From contig NZ_AP014936.1 of assembly GCF_002355415.1 (NCBI RefSeq), positions 3,253,126 to 3,317,125 of the forward strand: 64,000 nucleotides of DNA, in the 5' to 3' direction. Origin of the DNA: Sulfurifustis variabilis (GTDB taxonomy: Bacteria > Pseudomonadota > Gammaproteobacteria > Acidiferrobacterales > Sulfurifustaceae). Made by a program: the position numbers and the translations under genes. Position 1 is the stretch's first letter. Every line of letters begins with the position of its first letter. A model generated the notes under the pieces. The model saw only the letters and a list, made by a program, of their open reading frames with translations. It had not been told where the DNA came from and did no database searches. This document shows, piece after piece, positions 57,810-64,000 of this stretch.

Positions 57810-58490
57810 TCATTTCGGCATGTCGGTCGGATCGAGTTCAGGCACCCGGCGCCACCGGGGCAGAAACCCCGGCGTGTGCGCCGCGTAGCGGCGATACACC
57901 TCGCCGAACCGGGCTGCGATCTCACGCTCCTCTCGCCGGGCGAGGCGCACGTACATGTAGGCGAGTACCGGGAACATGGCGAGCGTAAGCAGCGTCGGCC
58001 ACTGGAGCAGGAAACCGAACATGATGAGCAGGAACGCGAGATACTGGGGATGGCGCACGTACGCGTACGGACCTTCGGTCGCGAGAGCGCCCATCCGCTG
58101 CGCGGCGTACAGCACGGGCCAGGCGCGCGCCAGCAGGAAAAACCCGCCGATGATGAGCGCGTAGCTCAACAGGTGAAACGGGCCGGTGTGCGGGTTGGCG
58201 CGCGCGCCGAACAGCATCTCCAGGAGATGACCGGCATCGTGCGAGAACCAGTCGACCTGCGGGAACCGCGTCTGCAACCAGCCGGCGAGCAGATAGACCG
58301 TCAGGGGAAAACCGTACATTTCGGCGAAGAGCGCCACGAGAAATGCCGATACACCGCCTAGTGCCCGCCAGTCACGAGCGCGCCTGGGCTGCGTAAAGCT
58401 GTACAGAAAGAGAATGAACACGAGCGAATTGATGATCACGAGCGACCAGAGGCCGTACGCCGGGAACGAGAACGTCGCATGCGGCGTCAT
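57810..58490 (-). CDS. Isoprenylcysteine methyltransferase-like membrane protein, copy 1
   Basis: 226 residues, about six helices, with GPYAYVRHPQYLAFLLIMFGF and RLARREEREIAARFGEVYRRYAAHTPGFLP. Very similar to 56528-57199 along its whole length. ATGA overlap with the DUF2933 gene before it, the same junction as in copy 2, which shows the two genes duplicated as one unit. Confidence 0.82.
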   Translation of the reverse strand: MTPHATFSFPAYGLWSLVIINSLVFILFLYSFTQPRRARDWRALGGVSAFLVALFAEMYGFPLTVYLLAGWLQTRFPQVDWFSHDAGHLLEMLFGARANPHTGPFHLLSYALIIGGFFLLARAWPVLYAAQRMGALATEGPYAYVRHPQYLAFLLIMFGFLLQWPTLLTLAMFPVLAYMYVRLARREEREIAARFGEVYRRYAAHTPGFLPRWRRVPELDPTDMPK

Positions 58491-58720
58491 CGCCGACCTC
58501 CTAACTTCGCCATCGCGCCATACCCATGTCCTCCGTGGCCGAAGAGATGCACCAGCGGACACAGGGCGAGCAGAATCAAGGGCAGCGCACCGAGCGCGGG
58601 GTGCTCGGTGAGCGGAAAAAAGGCGGCAATCGCCAGGAAACCTGGAAACGTCAGGCCGATACGCGAGCGCCAGAAAGTCCAGGCCGCCGTGTTGTCTGCT
58701 TTCGCGTGAGCCTGGTTCAT
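58487..58720 (-). CDS. DUF2933 small His-rich membrane protein, copy 1
   Basis: 77 residues: GFLAIAAFFPLTEHPALGALPLILLALCPLVHLFGHGGHGYG. Matches copy 2 through the helices and the HLFGHGGHG motif. ATGA overlaps on both sides (58717-58720 and 58487-58490), so it is coupled to its neighbours in translation. Confidence 0.82.
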   Translation of the reverse strand: MNQAHAKADNTAAWTFWRSRIGLTFPGFLAIAAFFPLTEHPALGALPLILLALCPLVHLFGHGGHGYGAMAKLGGRR

Positions 58721-58974
58721 TTTGCATTTCCCTGCTTGGTTCCCCGCCCGCGGCGCGTCGCGCCCTCTCTTGCCTGGTCGACTGGACCCAGTACGCGGCC
58801 TGCGAGCCACCAGGTGTAGATCATCGCGCCAACGCATCCGATCGCGATCGCCGCCGCGACTGCGGTCACGACCGAGAAACCGAAGCGCAGCCAGGCCCAC
58901 ACGGCCAAACCGACCATGGCGATCGCAAAGCCGGCGAGACCTGTGCTCATCGACCGGGTATGCCAGCCATCCAT
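58717..58974 (-). CDS. Small membrane protein
   Basis: 85 residues with two predicted helices (TGLAGFAIAMVGLAVWAWLRF and TAVAAAIAIGCVGAMIYTWWLAG) and a basic C-terminus. ATGA overlap with the DUF2933 gene. Unnamed; it belongs to the CopA operon by position. Confidence 0.72.
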   Translation of the reverse strand: MDGWHTRSMSTGLAGFAIAMVGLAVWAWLRFGFSVVTAVAAAIAIGCVGAMIYTWWLAGRVLGPVDQAREGATRRGRGTKQGNAK

Positions 58975-59000
58975 CACCGCCTCCTCGCGCGACTCTGCGC

Positions 59001-59378
59001 TCACTCGACGATCAACTTGCCGCGCAACATGCCCATCTGGCATGCGAACTCGTACTCGCCCGGCTGATCGGGCAGGAACTCGACCGGCACGGTCTCGCCC
59101 GTCGGCAGGCGCGTGCTCTTGTTGAAATCGGGCAGCAGCACCATCTCGGAACAAGCCGCCGTCTCCTCGCGCCGGAAGTTGAGCCGCACCGGCTTGCCGT
59201 GTTCCACCACGACCACGTCCGGCGTGTAGCCGCCCTTCACCAGGATCATGGCCTCCTGATAGCCGCCCGAGGTCAGCGCCGCGCGCGTGCCTTTCGCCCG
59301 CTTCATCCAGAAGAACCAGACGATGAAGGCGACGAGCGCGAGGCCCAGCGCCGTGACCATCCAGCGGTCCGGGGTCAT
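59001..59378 (-). CDS. Membrane-anchored cupredoxin
   Basis: 125 residues: N-terminal helix ([20 protein letters not shown]) and a cupredoxin domain with copper-site candidates C-S-E-M near residue 76 and C-Q-M-G-M in [17 protein letters not shown]. Such proteins often follow copper P-ATPases. ATGA overlap with CopA. It probably delivers or accepts copper in the periplasm (inference). Confidence 0.85.
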   Translation of the reverse strand: MTPDRWMVTALGLALVAFIVWFFWMKRAKGTRAALTSGGYQEAMILVKGGYTPDVVVVEHGKPVRLNFRREETAACSEMVLLPDFNKSTRLPTGETVPVEFLPDQPGEYEFACQMGMLRGKLIVE

Positions 59379-62029
59379 GCGATGGCCTCCTTCGGCTGGA
59401 AGTAGCGCAGCCGGTTGGCGTTGGTGACGACCGTCACGGAGCTGGCGGCCATGGCGGCCGCGGCGAGTATGGGCGAGAGGAGAACCCCCAGAACCGGATA
59501 CAGCACTCCCATCGCGACCGGGATGCCGAGGGTGTTGTAGATGAACGCGCCGAACAGGTTCTGGTAGACGTTGCGCATGGTCGCGCGGCTGATCTGCATG
59601 GCCGTCACCACGCCCTTCAAGCTTCCTTTAATAAGGGTGATGTCGCTCGCCTCGATCGCGACGTCCGTGCCCGTCCCGATCGCCAGGCCGACGTCCGCCT
59701 GAGCGAGGGCCGGGGCGTCGTTGATGCCGTCGCCCACCATGGCGACGGTCTTGCCTTCGAGCTGCAGCTTTTGGATCTCGTGCGCCTTGTCCTGGGGCAG
59801 TACTTCCGCCAGCACGCGGTCGACCCCGACCTGCCGGGCGATGGCGCGGGCCGTTCGGGCGTTGTCGCCGGTGATCATGATGACCTCGAGCCCCATCCGC
59901 TTGAGGGCGGCGATCGCCGCCTGCGAGTCGGGCTTCACGGTATCGGCCACGGCGACGAGACCCGCCGCGCGCCCATCGACCGCGAGATACATGGGCGTCT
60001 TGCCTTCCTCCGCGAGCCGCTGCCAGTCGGTCTCGAGCGCGGCGCTGTCCACACCCCGGTCCTTCATGAGCTTGGCATTGCCAAGCAGCACCGCCCGGCC
60101 CTCCACCTCGCCGCTCACCCCGTGACCGGGGACGGCGGCGAAGTCCGCGGCGTCGGCGAGCGCGAGCCCGCGCTCCTGCGCGCCGCGCACGATGGCCTCG
60201 CCGAGCGGGTGCTCCGAGCCGCGCTCGAGCGAGGCCGCGAGGCGCAGGACCTCGCCCTCCTCGAAGCCCGCCACCGGGACGACGTCGGTCAGCGCCGGTT
60301 CGCCCCGGGTGATGGTCCCGGTCTTGTCGAGCACGATGGCGTCGAGCCGTTTCGCGGTCTGGAGCGCGTCGCCCGAGCGGATGAGGATGCCGTTCTCGGC
60401 GCCCTTGCCGATGCCGACCGTGAGCGAGGTGGGCGTCGCGAGCCCGAGCGCGCACGGGCAGGCGATGATGAGCGTGGTGACGAGCACGATCGTCGCGTAC
60501 ACGATGCGGGGCTCGGGCCCGATGTCGTACCACGCCACGAACGCCAGCACCGCGAGGATCATCACGGCGGGCACGAAGTAACCGGCCACGCGGTCGACGA
60601 CCCGCTGGATCGGCGCCTTCGAGCCCTGCGCGTCCTGGACCATGCGGATGATGTTGGCGAGCGCCGTGTCCTTGCCGACCTTGGTCGCGCGGAACCGGAA
60701 GCTCCCGGTCTTGTTGAGCGTCGCGCCGATCACCTCGTCGCCCGCGTGCTTCTCGACCGGGATCGACTCGCCGGTGATCATCGACTCGTCCACGGCGCTC
60801 GATCCCTCGAGCACCTGACCGTCGACCGGGATCTTCTCGCCCGGGCGCACCACGACCGTGTCGCCGACCAGCACCTCTTCGACGGGGATATCCTGCTCCC
60901 GGCCGTCGCGCAGCACCCGCGCGGTCTTCGCCTGCAGGCCGATGAGCTTCTTGATCGCCTCGGATGTCCGACCCTTCGCCTTGAGCTCGAGCGCGAGGCC
61001 GAGCACGACCAGAGCGACGACCACGGCGGTCACGTCCCAGAACACCTCCGCAAGCGCCATCTCGGGGAAAAGCTGCGGGAAGGCCACGGCAGCGACGGAG
61101 TACAGGTATGCGGCGGTGATCCCGACGGCGATCAGCGTGTGCATGTTGGCCGAGCGGTGCTTGAGCGCTGCCCACATGCCGCTGAAGAACTGGGAGCCGG
61201 ACCACAGCAGCACCGGCAGCGTGAGGAGCCCGAGCAGTGCCCAGACGATGCGGCGGGCGGCGCTCCCGGGCGCCAACCACTCGCGCAGACCCGGAATGAG
61301 GTCGGGGTAGCTGAAGGCGATGACCGGCACCGAGACGGCGGCCGCGAACCAGAACTTGCGCATGAGGGTGCGGTACTCCTGCCGCCGTTCCCGCTCCTGC
61401 TGGTCAATGCCCTCCTCGGTGGCCGCCGTCGCCTCGGTCGCCTCGTAGCCGCTCGCTTCGATCGCGCGCTTCAAGCCCTCGAAGTCGACGACGCGCGGCT
61501 CGTAGATCACGTCGGCCACCGGTTCGGCCGGATTCACGGTCGCGGAGAGCACGCCCGGCGTACGCGCAAGCGCATCCTCGACGGCGGTCACGCACGAGGC
61601 GCAGGTCATTCCTTTGATGGCGAGGCGCACGCGCGCGGCGCCGGCGGTGAACCCGACGCGCCGAATGGCCTCGAGCAGCCGCGCCACCCCGGTTCGCGCG
61701 GGATCGTAATCGACCACCGCCACCCCGGTATGGAGATTGACGGCCGCGTGACCGACGCCGGCCTCGGCGCGCAGCGCGTCTTCGATGCGCTGCGGGCAGT
61801 CGGGGCGGCGCATGCCGCCGATCGGGATCACCACGTGCTCGCGTGGCGGCGCGGCCGGCTCCACCCGGAACAGCGCGGCATAGTGCTCCGGCTCGGCGAG
61901 AAACTTCTTGCGGCAGAACTCGGAACAGAAATGGACCGTCTGACCGCGGTATTCGAGGCGTGCCGGAGCCGTCTCCTCGTTCACGGACATCCCACACACC
62001 GGATCAATCGGCTGCCGCTTCACGTCCAT
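59375..62029 (-). CDS. copA: Copper-translocating P-type ATPase with YHS-like N-terminus
   Basis: 884 residues. N-terminus: a YHS-like metal domain ([23 protein letters not shown]), a degenerate HMA domain ([12 protein letters not shown], first Cys lost), then an intact HMA (GMTCASC). Core: ion-path [10 protein letters not shown], phosphorylation [35 protein letters not shown]. It exports Cu(I) or Ag(I) from the cytoplasm. It follows a glutaredoxin-like gene and precedes a cupredoxin gene. All catalytic motifs are intact. Confidence 0.93.
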   Translation of the reverse strand: MDVKRQPIDPVCGMSVNEETAPARLEYRGQTVHFCSEFCRKKFLAEPEHYAALFRVEPAAPPREHVVIPIGGMRRPDCPQRIEDALRAEAGVGHAAVNLHTGVAVVDYDPARTGVARLLEAIRRVGFTAGAARVRLAIKGMTCASCVTAVEDALARTPGVLSATVNPAEPVADVIYEPRVVDFEGLKRAIEASGYEATEATAATEEGIDQQERERRQEYRTLMRKFWFAAAVSVPVIAFSYPDLIPGLREWLAPGSAARRIVWALLGLLTLPVLLWSGSQFFSGMWAALKHRSANMHTLIAVGITAAYLYSVAAVAFPQLFPEMALAEVFWDVTAVVVALVVLGLALELKAKGRTSEAIKKLIGLQAKTARVLRDGREQDIPVEEVLVGDTVVVRPGEKIPVDGQVLEGSSAVDESMITGESIPVEKHAGDEVIGATLNKTGSFRFRATKVGKDTALANIIRMVQDAQGSKAPIQRVVDRVAGYFVPAVMILAVLAFVAWYDIGPEPRIVYATIVLVTTLIIACPCALGLATPTSLTVGIGKGAENGILIRSGDALQTAKRLDAIVLDKTGTITRGEPALTDVVPVAGFEEGEVLRLAASLERGSEHPLGEAIVRGAQERGLALADAADFAAVPGHGVSGEVEGRAVLLGNAKLMKDRGVDSAALETDWQRLAEEGKTPMYLAVDGRAAGLVAVADTVKPDSQAAIAALKRMGLEVIMITGDNARTARAIARQVGVDRVLAEVLPQDKAHEIQKLQLEGKTVAMVGDGINDAPALAQADVGLAIGTGTDVAIEASDITLIKGSLKGVVTAMQISRATMRNVYQNLFGAFIYNTLGIPVAMGVLYPVLGVLLSPILAAAAMAASSVTVVTNANRLRYFQPKEAIA

Positions 62030-62048
62030 CGTCCGAACACGCTCCAGG

Positions 62049-62285
62049 TCATGTTATTGAACGCGCGGCGAAGAACGTCCGGAGCTCGCCCTCGCTCGGC
62101 TGGCCGCGGAAGACGACCTCGTCGTCGACGACGAGGTTCGGCGAATGGCGAATGCTGTACCGGACAATAACCTCCGGGTGCTCCTCGACGAACACGACTT
62201 CATAGGGGATGCCGAGGTCGCAAAGCTCGCGCTCGAGGTTGGGGCAGTGGCTGCACGTCCTGGTGGCGATGATCTTGACCGACAT
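62049..62285 (-). CDS. Glutaredoxin/thioredoxin-like small protein
   Basis: 78 residues with an N-terminal CSHC active site ([27 protein letters not shown]) and the cis-Pro loop [24 protein letters not shown] small thiol redox protein, 19 bp before CopA. It may reduce metal-binding thiols (inference). Confidence 0.87.
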   Translation of the reverse strand: MSVKIIATRTCSHCPNLERELCDLGIPYEVVFVEEHPEVIVRYSIRHSPNLVVDDEVVFRGQPSEGELRTFFAARSIT

Positions 62286-62326
62286 GAGGCTCTCTCCATT
62301 CGATTGGCGTTTCGTGGCTGCGTGCG

Positions 62327-63451
62327 TCACGCCGCGGCGTCGCCGCAACGACACCAGATGCAGCCGCACTCGACGTGATCGCAGCTCGCATCCCGGCGTT
62401 CGCTCCGGTAGCGCCGCTTCGCCCAGGGCACGAGCGCGCGTTTCAACCGGGACGGGCCGTAGTGACGGCGGAGAAACTCCCTCGCGTCTCCCCGCGCCTG
62501 GTAGCGGAGGAGCAGGCCGTAACTGCGATTCCCGACGAGACCGTAGAGCGCCCGGTCGACGATCGAGGCCTCGACGAGCGGGCCGATCTCGCGCCGCCAG
62601 GAGGCGTCGTAGTCGCTGCCCTCGATGAGGCTCCGGGCCGCGAGCACGCCCGAGCGGACGGCCAGGCGAATCCCGAAGCCCCAGAGCACGTCCTGAAATC
62701 CTGCCTGCTCCCCGGCGACTACGTGCAGGCCGGAACGGGCCGTCACCGGCAGGCGAAAATTGCCCACCCCGCCATGGGGCTGCGGGTTCCGCATTTCCAG
62801 GCCGATGAGCCGGCGAAACGCCTCCACCGTGCGGCGCACGTAGAGCTGCTCCTCTTTGAAGCCCGAGTACATGCAGCTCTTCACAGTGCCCCTCTTGCCG
62901 AGCACCAGGAGGTAGGCATAACCCTTGGGCGCGAGCGCATCGTCGCAGATCACCCAGAAGCCCTCGGGCATCGTGGTGTCGAAGTGGTACCCGACCGCGA
63001 TTGCGTCCGCCGCCCGCGGCCCGACGGCGAGCACGCCTGGGCCGTCGAGCCGATCGAGCCGGCTGCGGAAACGGACCTCCACGCCGAGCAACTGCGCCTG
63101 CGCGAGCAGCGCGCTGTCGAGCGACCAGGGCGCGGGACCGCGCTCGATCATGTAGAAAAGCGGGGCGCGGCTCTCCACGGGATAGGCCCGTCCCCGGGCG
63201 TCGAACGCCGTCCCGTTGCGGCAAGGGAGGCGGGCGAAGTCGGTCGCCAGGCCGAGCTGACGCCACTCGTCGAGCGCGTCCGTCTCGCTCGTCCAGTTCT
63301 CGACGCCCTGAAGATCGCACCCGAAGCGATAGCCGACCGTCGGGTGGGCCTCGTGCACCACCACCTTTCGCCCGGCGCGCGCGAACGTGATCGCCGCCGC
63401 GAGCCCGGCAGGACCCGCACCCGCGATCTGGATCGTATCCGTCGTGCTCAC
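62327..63451 (-). CDS. FAD-dependent oxidoreductase, geranylgeranyl reductase-like
   Basis: 374 residues. FAD motif IQIAGAGPAGLAAAITFARAGRKVVVHEA; later VVAGEQAGFQDVLWGFGIRLAVRSGVLAA, the second family motif. The C-terminus is Cys-rich (CDHVECGCIWCRCGD), which is not standard for the family and could bind metal. Start GTG 63451, GGGAG upstream. Substrate unknown. Confidence 0.82.
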   Translation of the reverse strand: MSTTDTIQIAGAGPAGLAAAITFARAGRKVVVHEAHPTVGYRFGCDLQGVENWTSETDALDEWRQLGLATDFARLPCRNGTAFDARGRAYPVESRAPLFYMIERGPAPWSLDSALLAQAQLLGVEVRFRSRLDRLDGPGVLAVGPRAADAIAVGYHFDTTMPEGFWVICDDALAPKGYAYLLVLGKRGTVKSCMYSGFKEEQLYVRRTVEAFRRLIGLEMRNPQPHGGVGNFRLPVTARSGLHVVAGEQAGFQDVLWGFGIRLAVRSGVLAARSLIEGSDYDASWRREIGPLVEASIVDRALYGLVGNRSYGLLLRYQARGDAREFLRRHYGPSRLKRALVPWAKRRYRSERRDASCDHVECGCIWCRCGDAAA

Positions 63452-63486
63452 TTCCGCGCTCCCGGTCGTATGGCCATGGCGCCCCC

Positions 63487-63729
63487 TCAACGCTGCAACA
63501 GATCCGCGTGTCGCTGCAGGTACTCCTCGCGGCTGATCTCGCCGCGCGCGTAGGCCTCGTCGAGCAGCTCGAGCGCGGATTTCTCCTGCCGTTCGACCCG
63601 CTGCCAGCCCGACATGTGGCCGCCGCGGTCGAAGCCGTGCCCGCCGCCGTGCCACCACCAACCGATTGCCAGCACCAGCATCGCCGCCAGCATGACGGCC
63701 CCGGCGTCGCCCCGTTGATATCGCTTCAT
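63487..63729 (-). CDS. SHOCT-domain membrane protein
   Basis: 80 residues: membrane helix (GAVMLAAMLVLAIGWWW), His-rich linker (HGGGHGFDRGGH), SHOCT domain (ALELLDEAYARGEISREEYLQRHADLLQ). First gene of the CopA run. Similar in layout to 30571-30795. Confidence 0.85.
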   Translation of the reverse strand: MKRYQRGDAGAVMLAAMLVLAIGWWWHGGGHGFDRGGHMSGWQRVERQEKSALELLDEAYARGEISREEYLQRHADLLQR

Positions 63730-63799
63730 CGTTCAGCCTCGCAGTGACTCTGTGTGGCCCGTTCACGGAACTCGACTTCGCTCTTCGCCTCCGCCCTCA

Positions 63800-64000
63800 T
63801 CAAAATCTCCCGGACCGCATGGTCGCCAACGCCCATGCAAGGCCGAGCACGGCCGCAATGACGAAACCGGCGAGCCCGATGAGGGGGATCTCGCCGTAGT
63901 GCGGCCCGGCGTGGAAGGTGGTCACGATCGACGAGCCGATCACGATCGCGGCGATGATCAGGCTGAAGGCGAGCCGGTTGCTCGCACGGTCGATGTGCGC
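63800..64000 (-). CDS. ubiB: UbiB-type kinase, C-terminal end only
   Basis: The last 66 residues run off the window edge. They read HIDRASNRLAFSLIIAAIVIG then TTFHAGPHYGEIPLIGLAGF and end RSGRF: the two C-terminal membrane helices typical of UbiB/ABC1-type proteins needed for ubiquinone synthesis. Stop TGA at 63802-63800. Supports a ubiquinone-using proteobacterium. Confidence 0.88.
   Translation of the reverse strand, partial: AHIDRASNRLAFSLIIAAIVIGSSIVTTFHAGPHYGEIPLIGLAGFVIAAVLGLAWALATMRSGRF

Noticed and set aside
59771..62170. 799-codon open frame on the plus strand opposite copA
   Set aside because: copA is unambiguous; the antisense frame is a by-product of codon bias.
1..64000. Search for CRISPR arrays, tRNA genes and rRNA genes
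   Set aside because: No regularly spaced direct repeats, no cloverleaf with CCA-type ends and no rRNA-like stretches were recognised by reading; a computed scan would be more reliable.

Overview
The window is GC-rich proteobacterial chromosome, most likely from a sulfur-oxidising, respiring gammaproteobacterium (inference). The evidence is the end of a ubiB gene, an OmpW porin, a sulfide:quinone-reductase-like flavoprotein with DsrE and TusA sulfur carriers, many c-type cytochromes, beta-carbonic anhydrase, and codon usage with strong G/C at third positions. About 75 genes are packed tightly, most on the minus strand, many with ATGA, GTGA or TGATG overlaps. I see no rRNA, tRNA, CRISPR array or DNA transposon.

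Layout. 1-5.1 kb: carbonic anhydrase (cut by the window edge), OmpW, then a plus-strand sulfur cluster (DsrE, TusA, SQR-like, DUF1641, DUF4337). 5.2-13.1 kb, minus: two cytochromes, a transaldolase-transketolase fusion, glucose-6-phosphate dehydrogenase, a frameshifted HMA metal chaperone, a YHS protein and a cardiolipin synthase. 13.2-20.2 kb, minus: a second-copy-type secY, an epimerase with metal-binding tails, a VKOR membrane protein and glycogen debranching enzyme, preceded by a decayed ferredoxin copy. 20.3-22.5 kb: intact Tat-type ferredoxin and cyclopropane fatty acid synthase. 22.6-29.3 kb, minus: a 2-oxoacid:ferredoxin oxidoreductase operon with lipoprotein and membrane genes. 29.4-31.7 kb, minus: orphan Rieske protein with YHS, SHOCT, DUF5676 and small membrane proteins. 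31.8-33.7 kb: a complete group IIC-type intron sitting directly after a terminator.

33.7-45.2 kb is a copper-type metal resistance block: CopRS-like two-component system with matching operator boxes, CzcE-like protein, Met-rich and Cys-rich periplasmic proteins, porins, two complementary two-domain multicopper oxidases, an EF-hand protein, a CusF-like protein without a start codon, and an orphan putative nuclease. 45.4-64 kb, minus: YHS protein, CHASE hybrid kinase, a complete ABC-2 efflux system (two permeases, double ATPase, HlyD, TolC), DoxX, tandem-duplicated small periplasmic and membrane genes, cupredoxin, CopA-type P-ATPase with an N-terminal YHS-like domain, a glutaredoxin-like protein and a flavoprotein, ending in ubiB.

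The main new observation is a recurring promoter-operator: a TTGACC -35, a 21-bp dyad with half-site ACCTGTGCGC, and a -10 placed 19-20 bp away, as at MerR-family promoters. It precedes five separate transcription units: the cytochrome/pentose phosphate operon, the secY operon, the ferredoxin, the 2-oxoacid oxidoreductase operon and the Rieske operon. This suggests one redox, membrane or metal stress regulon. Its regulator is not encoded in the window.
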